From contig NZ_LR134477.1 in NCBI RefSeq assembly GCF_900637975.1, positions 1,922,001 to 1,986,000 of the forward strand: a DNA stretch of 64,000 nucleotides. Direction: 5' to 3'. This document shows, piece after piece, positions 24,287-35,387 of the stretch (its first letter is position 1; every line of letters starts with the position of its first letter). The notes under the pieces were generated by a model that was not told the origin of the DNA, searched no databases, and was given only the letters and a program-made list of their open reading frames with translations. The stretch is from Actinomyces viscosus (GTDB lineage Bacteria > Actinomycetota > Actinomycetes > Actinomycetales > Actinomycetaceae). The position numbers and the translations under genes were made by a program.

Positions 24287-27025
24287 TCAGGAGCAGACGA
24301 TGTTGTTGTCCGCGGCGTACTGGGTGGTGAGCACGTCGTCGGGCAGGGCCTTGCCGTCGTGCTTGCGGGTGCGGGTGACGGTGATGTCGAAGCCGGGGTT
24401 GCCGCCCGAGTACGGCTCGCAGCCGGGACCCGACTTGCGCTCGGTGGTCACCGGACGGAAGTTGAAGCGTTCCGAGGAGGTGATGGACACGTCGTAGTAC
24501 TTGGTGGACCACAGGCGCACATGGATCTGCTCGCCGTCCAACCAGGCCTGGACCAGCACCGAGCTGGAGGTCGAGTTCGTGAACTTCACGTCGAGCCTAC
24601 CGGTCCACAGGGTCGCCTCACGCCCGGCCGGGTAGCGGTCGAAGTAGTACTGGTGGGCGTGGTGCTCAGTGTCATCCATACCGGCCTCGAAGCCGGCGTT
24701 GAAGACGGTGGTGGCGACCTGGCTCAGCCCACCGCCCAGGGAGTCGACGTGCTGGCCGTTGGAGATGACGCCGGCGTCGGCGAACCCGTGGTCGTAGTCG
24801 ACCTCGCCGAGGGTCTGCTCCAGGGAGAAGACCTCGCCGGGCTTGACGACGGTGTTGTTGACGAGCTCGGCGCCGCGGGTGAGGTTCTGGGTGCGCGGCG
24901 CGTCCCCGCTGTTGTAGGGGGTGGCGAACTCGCCGACCGGCTCACTGATGCCCCACTCGTTCTGCGGCGTCGTCACCGTCGGCTCGGCGACGACCATCGG
25001 CAGGGCCACGGTCCTCCCGGCGACGTCGGTGGCGGAGGTGCCCGCCTTGAGCAGGCTCTCGGACAGGGCCGTGGTGTCGATGACCTTGCCCTGGGCGGAG
25101 GGGACGTACTGGGGGCGCGCGCCGGGCGCACCGGCGGCGGAGCCGTCGATCCTCCAGGTGGCGTTCTGGGCGGGGGTCTCGACCTGGCCGATCCTGGCGA
25201 CGACGGCGTCGTGCAGGGCGGTGGGGTCGAAGGTGGCGCTCAGGGCACCTCCCTCGGAGGAGATCCGCAGCATGCCGGCGGTGTCGTGGGGGGAGAAGGC
25301 CGCGGCCGCTCCCCCCGCGCTCTGGCCCTGCGCACCGGCGCCCGCGCCGTCGACGGTCAGCCCGCTGGCGAGCAGCGGGGTGAGCGTGCCGTTCACGAAG
25401 GCCGTGGCCTCCTCGTCGGTGATGGCGGGGACCGCGGTGCCCTCGGGCATGGCGATGGTCTGCTCGCCCAGCGGCCAGGAGCCGGTGAGCTGCTTGACCG
25501 AGGCGTCGACGTCCAGGCCGACGCCGTTGCTCGCGGGCGTGGTCACCGGCTTGGTGCCCTCCAGGGTGACGGTCGCGGAGACCGCTCCGTTGGCCATCGT
25601 GTCGACCCGGTCCTCCAGGGCGCCGCGCAGGGTGGTGGCATCGACTCGGATGACGGCGTCGGTGCGCTGACCGCTCAGGCGGTGAGCCAGGGTGACGGGG
25701 TTGAGGGTGAAGCCGGTGAGCTGCTTGACCGAGGCGTCGGTGTCCACCGAGACGCCCGAGCCGGAGGGCACGAGCTCGGAGCTGCCCTGCCCCACCGTGA
25801 GGGTGACCGGCTGGGCGAGCTGGTCGCCCACGCCCTTGCTGATCCGGTCGCGTGCCTCCTTGGGGCTGAGGCCGGAGACGTCGACGCCGGAGACGCTGGT
25901 GCCCGAGGCGATGTGCTGGGTGGTCCACCAGGCGATGCCGCCCCAGGCCAGCAGGAGGGCCGCGGCTCCGGCGGCGCAGGCGGCGGGGACGAGGCGCCGA
26001 CGACGCGAGGCGCTCGATCCTGCCGCTGCCTTGTCGGTCTTCGTCGCGGCCTTATCAGCCTTATCGGGCTTCTGAGACTTCTCAGCCTTGGCGGCGGGCT
26101 CGGGGAGGGCGGCCGGGAAGGCGGCCTCACCCGTGGGCTCGAGGTAGACCCCGGCGGGCTCGGCAGCATCGGCTACGACGGCGGCGTCCTGCTGGGGCTC
26201 GGACTGAGACTGCGCAGACGAAGGCGTTGCGGCTGCCGGGCTCTTCGGCGCGATCGACGGCGGCATCCCCTCGGACTGCGGGCTCCATGCGGCGCGCTCA
26301 CCGGGCTCGGCGGCAGAGGGCGGAGCATCCGCACCGGTCGGGTCGTACGGCGAGAGCGCCTCGGCCGGGGTGGCGGCCTCGTCGACGACGTCCACCGACG
26401 CCGGCGTCGCCACCGGCTCAGCGGCTGAGGCCTCGTTCTGCGACGACGCCGACGCAGTCTCGGCCTCGGGCTCGGCGCCGTCGGCGGGCCGGCCCAGCGA
26501 GCCGGTCAGCCGAACGGTCGGCATCCTGTCGGGAGCCGTCCCACCGGAGTCTGCCGTCATCTGCGGCCCGGCCGGCTGCGTCACCGGCGTCTCAGCCGCG
26601 GGCTCACTCGGGGTCGCGTCCGGGTTCTCGTCCGCGTCCCGATCCGCCTCCTCCGTCGGCTCCCCCGCGGGGCTCTCGGCGACGCTTCGAGCCCCCTCGG
26701 CAGTCGGCTGCGCGCCCCGGGTCTCGTCGTCGGACTCCTCGGCCTGCCCGCCCTCAGAGTCATCGGAGTCGTCGGAGTCATCGGAGTCCCCGGACTCATC
26801 ATCGAGGTTGACGGTCGGGGTGTCGTCGGAGCTCCTGGTCTCAGCAGGAGGGGCCGCGGCATCGGCCCGCTCGTCGGTCTGCTCCTCAGCTTGTTCCACG
26901 GTCGGCTGCGCGGTCGGCTCCGCGCCGGTCGGATGTGCCGGCTTGACGGGCTCGGCGGATTCCACGACCTCGGGAGAGGCGGCGGAAGCGACAGACTTCT
27001 CCCCGCGGTTGACGGACTGGCTCAT
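24287..27025 (-). CDS. VanW-family cell-wall-associated protein with long disordered cytoplasmic head
   Basis: 912 residues. Residues 1-330 are low complexity (Ala/Glu/Pro/Ser-rich with an Asp-Ser run DDSDDSDDSD). A basic patch (SASRRRRL) leads into a single membrane helix (AACAAGAAALLLAWGGIAWW). The outside part has two or three PG_binding_4/YoaR-like repeats (SGVDVSGLSPKEARDRI; VKQLTGFTLNP; VKQLTGSWPLG) and a C-terminal VanW domain (TPYNSGDAPRTQNL, GEVFSLEQTLG, GGGLSQVATTVFNA). Function unknown; wall-binding and surface placement are inferred. The orientation is N-terminus in. Confidence 0.88.
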   Translation of the reverse strand: MSQSVNRGEKSVASAASPEVVESAEPVKPAHPTGAEPTAQPTVEQAEEQTDERADAAAPPAETRSSDDTPTVNLDDESGDSDDSDDSDDSEGGQAEESDDETRGAQPTAEGARSVAESPAGEPTEEADRDADENPDATPSEPAAETPVTQPAGPQMTADSGGTAPDRMPTVRLTGSLGRPADGAEPEAETASASSQNEASAAEPVATPASVDVVDEAATPAEALSPYDPTGADAPPSAAEPGERAAWSPQSEGMPPSIAPKSPAAATPSSAQSQSEPQQDAAVVADAAEPAGVYLEPTGEAAFPAALPEPAAKAEKSQKPDKADKAATKTDKAAAGSSASRRRRLVPAACAAGAAALLLAWGGIAWWTTQHIASGTSVSGVDVSGLSPKEARDRISKGVGDQLAQPVTLTVGQGSSELVPSGSGVSVDTDASVKQLTGFTLNPVTLAHRLSGQRTDAVIRVDATTLRGALEDRVDTMANGAVSATVTLEGTKPVTTPASNGVGLDVDASVKQLTGSWPLGEQTIAMPEGTAVPAITDEEATAFVNGTLTPLLASGLTVDGAGAGAQGQSAGGAAAAFSPHDTAGMLRISSEGGALSATFDPTALHDAVVARIGQVETPAQNATWRIDGSAAGAPGARPQYVPSAQGKVIDTTALSESLLKAGTSATDVAGRTVALPMVVAEPTVTTPQNEWGISEPVGEFATPYNSGDAPRTQNLTRGAELVNNTVVKPGEVFSLEQTLGEVDYDHGFADAGVISNGQHVDSLGGGLSQVATTVFNAGFEAGMDDTEHHAHQYYFDRYPAGREATLWTGRLDVKFTNSTSSSVLVQAWLDGEQIHVRLWSTKYYDVSITSSERFNFRPVTTERKSGPGCEPYSGGNPGFDITVTRTRKHDGKALPDDVLTTQYAADNNIVCS

Positions 27026-27040
27026 GGGTGGTGGTTCCTC

Positions 27041-28963
<1,923 letters not shown>

Positions 28964-29145
28964 AGGGGGCACTTCTTCCGGTGGGGGACGCCGTGGGCCG
29001 AACGCCGCTCACGGCATCGGCCACCAGGGGCATGAAACAGGGAAAGATTAGAGGACGCCGGTCCTGACCTGCCATGGTTGGGCCAACACCTCGCCTGTGC
29101 GCCCACTCACGCTCACGTCACCGGCGCGTCAGGTCACAGGATCCG

Positions 29146-29868
29146 TCACAGGAGCACCGTGACAGCCACGATCGCGACGGCGAGCACTCCGGCGACGACG
29201 GCGACCAGCCGGTTGAGGCTGCTGGTCACGCCGGCCACCGTGTCGGCCGCCGCGCCTGCCGCTGCGTCAGCCGCCGCATCCGCAGGGTCGCCACGTTGGC
29301 TGCGCACCTGCTCGGCATAGGCGGTGATGAGGGCCCCGGCGTCGCCGGCGTCGAGGTTGGTGCGGTGGTTCCCCTCCCCCGTCAGGTACTCCGGGCGCAC
29401 CACTGCGGCCGGAACCGTCTCGGAGCCCCGAAGCCCGTCGTGTCGCTCCTGCTGCTCGCGCAGCATCTGGCGGCGTCGGAAGGCCTCGGCCATCCCACCG
29501 CGGCGGGGTGCGGCCGAGGCTCTGACCTCCACGTCATCGGACGTGATGACGGAAAGTCCCCAGCGGGTGCGGCACATCTCGACCTCGTCCCAGCCCAGCA
29601 CGTGGGTGCGCCAGGCGTTGCGGATGACGAGGGCCTGAGGGCTCAGGGTGATCTGCGGCGCCCACCACAGCAGCCAGGTGAGGAAGGACAGCAGGCTCGC
29701 CCAGACCAGGGCGCTCAGGCCGCGGGCGGGGCCGTCGGCGAGCCCGATCGTCAGGGCCATCGCCGGCGAGGCGACGGCGATGAGGGCGGTCCCGAGGCGG
29801 GCCGGCAGGGAGCGGATGACGACGGTGGGTGCGACAGTGGGCACGGGCGCATCATGCCCGCCGTTCAC
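29146..29868 (-). CDS. Membrane-anchored PH-like protein
   Basis: 240 residues, start GTG 29868 overlapping the stop of the ATPase gene (GTGA), so translationally coupled to the ABC operon. Two N-terminal membrane helices (ALIAVASPAMALTIGLA; LSFLTWLLWWAPQ) precede a bPH-type beta domain (ITLSPQALVIRNAWRTHVLG, WDEVEMCRT), then an Arg/Glu-rich stretch and a C-terminal tail anchor (LVAVVAGVLAVAIVAVTVLL). Common actinobacterial architecture of unknown function. Confidence 0.75.
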   Translation of the reverse strand: MNGGHDAPVPTVAPTVVIRSLPARLGTALIAVASPAMALTIGLADGPARGLSALVWASLLSFLTWLLWWAPQITLSPQALVIRNAWRTHVLGWDEVEMCRTRWGLSVITSDDVEVRASAAPRRGGMAEAFRRRQMLREQQERHDGLRGSETVPAAVVRPEYLTGEGNHRTNLDAGDAGALITAYAEQVRSQRGDPADAAADAAAGAAADTVAGVTSSLNRLVAVVAGVLAVAIVAVTVLL

Positions 29869-31760
29869 ACCTCCGCCGCCTTGTCCGCCGCCTCGTCGCC
29901 GTAGAGGTCGATGCCCGCACCGGGCACGGCCCGGATGAGCTCGCGGGTGTAGTCCTGGCGCGGCGAGGCGAAGAGCTCGTCGGCCGCCCCGGCCTCGACG
30001 ATCCGGCCGTGCTCCATGACGACGACGTCGTCGGCGATCTGGCGCACGACGGCCAGGTCGTGGGTGATGAACAGGTAGGTCAGCTCCAGCTCGGACTGCA
30101 GCTCGGACAGCAGGCGCAGGATCTGGGCCTGGACCAGCACGTCGAGGGCAGAGACCGCCTCGTCGAGGACGACGATCTCCGGCTTGAGGGCCAGGGCGCG
30201 GGCGATGGCGACGCGCTGGCGCTGACCGCCGGAGAGCTCGTGGGGGTAGCGCCGCATGACCGAGCGCGGCAGGGAGACCATGTCGAGCAGCTCGGCGACG
30301 CGCTCCTCGCGCTCCTTGGCGGTGCCGATCCGGTGAACCCGCAGCGGCTCCTCGACGACGCGGAAGATCGAGTACATCGGGTCCAGGGAGCCGTAGGGGT
30401 TCTGGAAGACCGGCTGCATGATGCGCCGCAGGGCGAAGAGCTCCTTGGGTCCCAGGGTGGACAGGTCGACCCCGTCGTGGAACACCTTGCCGGAGGTGGG
30501 GTCGATGAGGTTGAGGATGATGTTGGCGACCGTGGACTTGCCGGACCCGGACTCGCCCACGAGCGCCGTCGTCGTGCCCTTGCGGATGCCGAAGGTGACG
30601 TCGTCGACGGCGGTGAGGGTCTTGTCGTTGCCCTTGGCTCCGCGGACCTCGAAGACCTTGGTGAGGTGCTCCACGCGCAGGATCTCCTCGGTGGAGGTCG
30701 CCCCGAGGCTGGCGCCCAGGAGCTCGTCGTCGGTGACCTGGATGCCGCGGGCGTGGGCGGACTCGATGCGGCGGGAGGCCAGGGAGGGGGCGGCCTTGAC
30801 CAGGCGCTGGGTGTAGGGGTGGCGGGGGTCCTGGAGGACCTCGAGGCTCGGCCCGGACTCCACGACGCGGCCGCGGTGCATGACGACGATGTGCTCGGCA
30901 CGCTCGGCGGCCAGCCCCAGGTCGTGGGTGATGAAGAGCATCGCGGTGCCCAGCTCGCGCACGAGGGTCTGGAGGTGGTCGAGGATGCGCCGCTGGACGG
31001 TGACGTCCAGGGCGCTGGTGGGCTCATCGGCGATGAGCAGGTCGGGGCGGGCGGCCAGTCCGATGGCGATGAGGGCGCGCTGGCGCATGCCGCCGGAGAA
31101 CTCGTGGGGGTACTGCTTGGCCCGTCTGGAGGCCTCGGGAAGGCCCGCCTGCTCCAGCAGGAGGGCCACCTGCTCGTCGACGTCGATGCGCCCGCCGACG
31201 GACGGGGCCGGTTTCTCGGTGTCTTTCCCGGCTTCGTCGGCGTGCTCAGTGTGCTCGGCGATGAGGTGGGCGAGGCGGTCGTCGGCGACGCCGGCCAGGC
31301 CGTTGGCCCTCAGCGCCTCCTTGACCTGGAAGCCGATGGACCACACGGGGTTGAGGTTGGACATGGGGTCCTGGGGCACCAGGCCGATGGAGGAGCCGCG
31401 CAGGGCAGTGAGTTCCTGGGGGCTCAGGTGGGTGATGTCGCGCCCCTGGAAGCGGATCGTGCCGCCGGTGACCCGGCCGGTTCCGGGAAGCAGTCCGATG
31501 ACGGCGTGGGCCATGGTGGACTTGCCGGAGCCGGACTCCCCCACGATGGCGACGGACTGTCCGGGGTAGAGGGTCAGGCCGGCCTTGCGCACGGCCGGGA
31601 CGAGTCCGGTCGAGGAGCGGAAGGCGACCTCCAGGTCGGTGATCTCCAGGAGCGGGTCGCTCGCCGCGTCCCAGGAGGCCGCGGGGGTGAAGCCCTTGTC
31701 AGAGCGGGCCGGGGCGCTGGCCTGGGTGCTGATCGATGAGGATGCGTTGGTCGGTGTCAC
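29865..31760 (-). CDS. Oligopeptide ABC transporter ATPase, fused double domain
   Basis: 631 residues, start GTG 31760. Domain 1: Walker A GESGSGKSTMA, signature FSGGMRQRALIAIGL, Walker B LLIADEPTSALD. Domain 2: GESGSGKSTVANIIL, LSGGQRQRVAIARALAL, IVVLDEAVSALD. The glycine-rich signatures and OppD/OppF C-terminal extensions (HPYTQRLVKAAPS; YTRELIRAVPGAG) support peptide import. The start overlaps the OppC-type permease stop by four bases (GTGA). Confidence 0.93.
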   Translation of the reverse strand: MTPTNASSSISTQASAPARSDKGFTPAASWDAASDPLLEITDLEVAFRSSTGLVPAVRKAGLTLYPGQSVAIVGESGSGKSTMAHAVIGLLPGTGRVTGGTIRFQGRDITHLSPQELTALRGSSIGLVPQDPMSNLNPVWSIGFQVKEALRANGLAGVADDRLAHLIAEHTEHADEAGKDTEKPAPSVGGRIDVDEQVALLLEQAGLPEASRRAKQYPHEFSGGMRQRALIAIGLAARPDLLIADEPTSALDVTVQRRILDHLQTLVRELGTAMLFITHDLGLAAERAEHIVVMHRGRVVESGPSLEVLQDPRHPYTQRLVKAAPSLASRRIESAHARGIQVTDDELLGASLGATSTEEILRVEHLTKVFEVRGAKGNDKTLTAVDDVTFGIRKGTTTALVGESGSGKSTVANIILNLIDPTSGKVFHDGVDLSTLGPKELFALRRIMQPVFQNPYGSLDPMYSIFRVVEEPLRVHRIGTAKEREERVAELLDMVSLPRSVMRRYPHELSGGQRQRVAIARALALKPEIVVLDEAVSALDVLVQAQILRLLSELQSELELTYLFITHDLAVVRQIADDVVVMEHGRIVEAGAADELFASPRQDYTRELIRAVPGAGIDLYGDEAADKAAEV

Positions 31761-32716
31761 TTGCGGGCCTTCGGGTCCAGGGCGTCGCGGACGACGTCGC
31801 CGAGCATGATGAAGCCGAGCACGGTCAGGGCCAGTGCGCCGGCGGGGAAGAGCAGGACGCTCGGGTGGCTGTTGAGGGCGTCCTTGGCGGCCGCGATGTC
31901 CGCGCCCCAGGAGACGACCGATGCGGGCAGTCCGATGCCCAGGAAGCTCAAGGTGGCCTCCGAGACGATGAAGACGCCGAGCTCGACGGTGGCGGTCACG
32001 ATGATGGGGGCGGCCGCGTTGGGCATGACGTGGCGCAGCAGCATGGCCATGCGCCCCGAGCCCAGGGCCCGGGAGGCGGTCACGTAGTCCTCGTTCTTGA
32101 CGCTCATGACCGAGCCTCGCGTGATGCGGGCGATCTGGGGCCAGCCGAACAGGGCCAGGACCAGGATGACGGTGAGGATCGAGCGGTCGTTGCGGAACAT
32201 CTGCATGACGACGATGGCCGCCAGGACGAAGGGCACGGCGAAGAAGATGTCGGTGACGCGCGAGAGCAGGGCGTCGAAGATCCCGCCGAAGAACCCGGCC
32301 AGCGCCCCGACGGCCGAGCCGACGAGGACCACGATGAGGGTGGTGAAGATACCGACGCTCACCGAGGCCCGGGCGCCGTGGACGGTGCGGGCGAAGATGT
32401 CGCAGCCCTGGATGTCGAAGCCGAAGGGGTGGGCCCAGGAGGGGCCCTGGTAGGAGTTGACCAGCGTGCAGTACCCGGGGTCCCGCGGGGCGATGAGGCC
32501 GGGGACCAGCGAGAACAGCACGGCGACGGCGATGAGCAGTGAGGCCGCCCAGAAGATGGGGCGACGGCGCAGCTGCCTCCAGGCGTCGAGCCAGACGGAG
32601 GCGGGGGCGGACTCGTCGGCGACGGCGTCGACGGCGCCCAGGCCGAGCTCGTCGTCCTGGCTGACGAAGCGCTCCTGCCCCGGGCGCGTGGTGGGGGACG
32701 TGATGTTCTCAGGCAT
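31757..32716 (-). CDS. Oligopeptide ABC transporter permease, OppC type
   Basis: 319 residues from ATG 32716. A soluble N-terminus of about 50 residues precedes helix 1 (FWAASLLIAVAVLFSLVPGL), the conserved HPFGFDIQGCDIFARTVHGA, five further helices, and the ATPase-docking loop TASRALGSGRMAMLLRHVMPN. Ends LGDVVRDALDPKARK, typical for OppC/DppC. Its start overlaps the stop of the OppB-type gene by eight bases. Confidence 0.93.
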   Translation of the reverse strand: MPENITSPTTRPGQERFVSQDDELGLGAVDAVADESAPASVWLDAWRQLRRRPIFWAASLLIAVAVLFSLVPGLIAPRDPGYCTLVNSYQGPSWAHPFGFDIQGCDIFARTVHGARASVSVGIFTTLIVVLVGSAVGALAGFFGGIFDALLSRVTDIFFAVPFVLAAIVVMQMFRNDRSILTVILVLALFGWPQIARITRGSVMSVKNEDYVTASRALGSGRMAMLLRHVMPNAAAPIIVTATVELGVFIVSEATLSFLGIGLPASVVSWGADIAAAKDALNSHPSVLLFPAGALALTVLGFIMLGDVVRDALDPKARK

Positions 32717-33638
32717 AGCGGATCCTCGGGTCCAGGGCGGCGTAGAGCAGGTCCACCAGGAGGTTGGAGATGATGAAGACGAGCACGAGCACGGTCGTGA
32801 AGGACACGACCATGGGACCGTCGCCGCGGATGATGGCGGAGTAGAGGGTGCCTCCCACGCCCTTGATGTTGAAGATGCCCTCGGTGACGATGGCACCACC
32901 CATGAGGGCGCCCAGGTCGGCGCCCAGGAAGGTGACCACCGGGACCAGGGAGTTGCGCAGGACGTGGACGATCATGACGCGGGCCCCGCTCAGGCCCTTG
33001 GCGCGGGCGGTGCGCACGTGGTCGGCGGTGAGGTTCTCGGCGACCTCGGTGCGGGTCAGGCGCAGCACGTAGGCGAAGGAGACGGCGCCCAGCACCATGG
33101 CCGGCATGAGGAGCTCGGTGAAGCCGGGGCTCTCGCCGGCGGTCACGGGCAGCCACCCCAGGCGGACCCCGATGATGAACTGCAGGACGAAGCCGATGAC
33201 GAAGGTGGGCACGGCGATGACCACGAGGGAGAGCACCAGGACGGTGGCGTCGAACCAGCCGCCCTTGCGCACCCCGGCGATGAGGCCGAAGCCGATGCCC
33301 GCGACGGCCTCGAAGGCCAGGGCCATGAGGGAGAGCTTGATGGTGATCGGGTAGGCCCGCACCAGCACGTCCAGGACGGACTCGGTTCCGCGCAGCGACT
33401 GGCCCAGGTCCAGGGTGAGCAGTCCCTTGAGGTAGAGCAGGTACTGCACGATGAAGGGCTTGTCGAGGTGGTAGCTGGCCCTGATCTGCTCGATCACCTC
33501 GGGGCTGAGCGAGCGCTGGCCCCCGAGCGCGGCGATGGGGTCGCCCGGCAGGGCGAAGACCATCGCGTAGATGAGCAGCGTGGCCCCGAAGAACACCGGG
33601 ACCATCTGCAGCAGCCTGCGTGCGACGTAGCGAAGCAT
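32709..33638 (-). CDS. Oligopeptide ABC transporter permease, OppB type
   Basis: 309 residues from ATG 33638 with GGAGGAAG upstream. N-terminal MLRYVARRLLQMVPVFFG and the family motif VFALPGDPIAALGGQ. Six membrane helices and the docking loop RTARAKGLSGARVMIVHVLRN; ends LLYAALDPRIRYA. Nineteen bases after the stop of the binding-protein gene, so part of the same operon. Confidence 0.94.
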   Translation of the reverse strand: MLRYVARRLLQMVPVFFGATLLIYAMVFALPGDPIAALGGQRSLSPEVIEQIRASYHLDKPFIVQYLLYLKGLLTLDLGQSLRGTESVLDVLVRAYPITIKLSLMALAFEAVAGIGFGLIAGVRKGGWFDATVLVLSLVVIAVPTFVIGFVLQFIIGVRLGWLPVTAGESPGFTELLMPAMVLGAVSFAYVLRLTRTEVAENLTADHVRTARAKGLSGARVMIVHVLRNSLVPVVTFLGADLGALMGGAIVTEGIFNIKGVGGTLYSAIIRGDGPMVVSFTTVLVLVFIISNLLVDLLYAALDPRIRYA

Positions 33639-34236
33639 GTCTACTTCTTCCTCCCGATCAGAACTTTGAGATGGCCTCGGCCTGCGCCCACAGGCGCCGG
33701 GCCTCGTCGGGGTCGTAGGTGAGGACCTCGTTGCCCGGCACCTCGGCGGTCCAGCCCTCGACGGTGGGGGCGGTGAAGTCCTTGGCCGGTGTACGCGTGC
33801 CGTAGTAGAGCTTCTCGCAGATGAGGTTGCGGTCGATGGCCCGGCAGATGGCGGCGCGGCGGGCGCGGCCCTCCTCGTCCATCTTCCAGTGCTCGTGGGT
33901 GACGTCGATGGCCAGTCCCTGGAAGTAGGCGGCGGGCTTGTTGACGGCGCGGCCCTGGAGCTGCTCGCGGAAGGTGGGCAGGAAGGCGTCGGGGATGGAG
34001 TCGGTGATGTCGAGGACGTCAGCCAGCAGGTCGTTGTAGACCGAGTCATAGCTCGTGTACAGCTTGAAGGTAATGCCCTGGTTGGCCACGGTGCGCCCGC
34101 CGGCGTAGGCGGGGTTCGGCTCCAGGACGATCCGGCTGTCGTGGTCCCAGGAGACGAGCCGGTAGGGACCGTTGCCCACGGGCTTGGCCCCGTAGGCCTT
34201 GGTGTCGGCGAAGGCCGACTCGGGCATCGGGTAGTA

Positions 34237-35387
34237 TGGCCGGCATTAAACAAAGTTTCCTTCTGGGGTTGTGTTGTCGGGTGGTTTTGGGGGTATCGAT
34301 ATAGAATGTGTGTGTGGTTGTTGATGTGACTGCGGAGGAGCGGGATGTTCTTCTGGCGTGGAAGAAACGCGGTGACTCGTTCGTCCTGGTGCGTTTAAAG
34401 GCTGAGGCCATTTTGTATGCCTCTCGTGGTGTCGGCACGGGTGTTATCGCTGAGATGGTCGGCCGCAGCCGCAGGACGGTGAGCAACTGGCTGCGCCGCT
34501 GGCGGTGCTCCAGGTTGCACTCGGTTGTCACTGGGCACGCCGGCAACGAGAACGCCGCCAAGCTCACCCGCGCCCACAAGGAGCAGCTCAAGCGGATCCT
34601 GAGTAGGCCACCGGCCCAGAGCGGGATCAGGGCGGACTTCTGGGACGTACCGGCCCTGCGTGACGTGGTGCGGATCAAGTTCGGCGTGGAGTACGCCTCA
34701 GACTCCTCCTACCAGCTGCTCCTGCGCTTCGTGGGGATGAGCTTCAAGCTGCCCGACCCCTTCGACAAGCGCCGCGACGAGGCCGCCGTCACCGAGCGAA
34801 TGGACCAGGTCCGTCAGGAGGTCGCCGACCTGCTGGCCCGGGGCTGGGAGGTCTACACCGTCGACGAGGTGCGCGTCGAGCACGAGGCCGTCACCCGGCG
34901 TATGTGGCTGCCCACCGGCCGTCGGACCAAGATCTATGTCGACCGAGAACGCTCGGCCCAGTCTTTCTTCGGCGCCCTGAGCCTGACCAGCAAGCAGGTG
35001 CGCGTCTACCCCATCGAGGGCAACCAGAACGCCGAGCAGGTCACCCTGGCCCTGGCCCGTCTGGTACGCGAGACGGCAAACGACAAGATCGCTGTTGTTC
35101 TTGACAACGCCGGCTTCCACCACGCCAAGGCGGTCACTGACCTGTATGAGCCCGGCCAGGCCCTGGAGCGCGTCAGGCCGATCTACCTACCTCCTTACGC
35201 GCCCGACCACAACCCAATAGAGCACGTCTGGAACACCGCCAAGAAGAACATCTCAAACATACAACGAGACAACCCCGAGGAAACCTACACCGCATTCACC
35301 AGCTACATCACCAGCCGCACCTTCGACTACGACTTCGAGCACCTACCCATCACACCAACCCAAGAAAAGCTTGATTAAAGACCGCCA
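34237..35387 (+). mobile_element. IS630-family element, second type (1151 bp)
   Basis: Different from the 1254-bp elements at 4729 and 7675. Imperfect inverted ends TGGCCGGCATTAAACAAAG and TGGCGGTCTTTAATCAAGC, flanked by TA on both sides (34235-34236, 35388-35389). Removal with one TA restores the HYAYYPMPESAF reading frame of the binding-protein gene, so this is a simple, precise insertion. Transcribed opposite to the host operon. Confidence 0.92.
34308..35378 (+). CDS. IS630-family transposase (second type)
   Basis: 356 residues, possible ATG at 34308 or GTG codons just downstream. Helix-turn-helix region GVIAEMVGRSRRTVSNWLRR; catalytic motifs TVDEVRVEH, VLDNAGFHHA and PDHNPIEHVW. Only moderately similar to the transposase at 4748, sharing VEYAS, a HAGN motif and the C-terminal NPIEHVW. 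Open and probably functional. Confidence 0.92.
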   Translation: MCVVVDVTAEERDVLLAWKKRGDSFVLVRLKAEAILYASRGVGTGVIAEMVGRSRRTVSNWLRRWRCSRLHSVVTGHAGNENAAKLTRAHKEQLKRILSRPPAQSGIRADFWDVPALRDVVRIKFGVEYASDSSYQLLLRFVGMSFKLPDPFDKRRDEAAVTERMDQVRQEVADLLARGWEVYTVDEVRVEHEAVTRRMWLPTGRRTKIYVDRERSAQSFFGALSLTSKQVRVYPIEGNQNAEQVTLALARLVRETANDKIAVVLDNAGFHHAKAVTDLYEPGQALERVRPIYLPPYAPDHNPIEHVWNTAKKNISNIQRDNPEETYTAFTSYITSRTFDYDFEHLPITPTQEKLD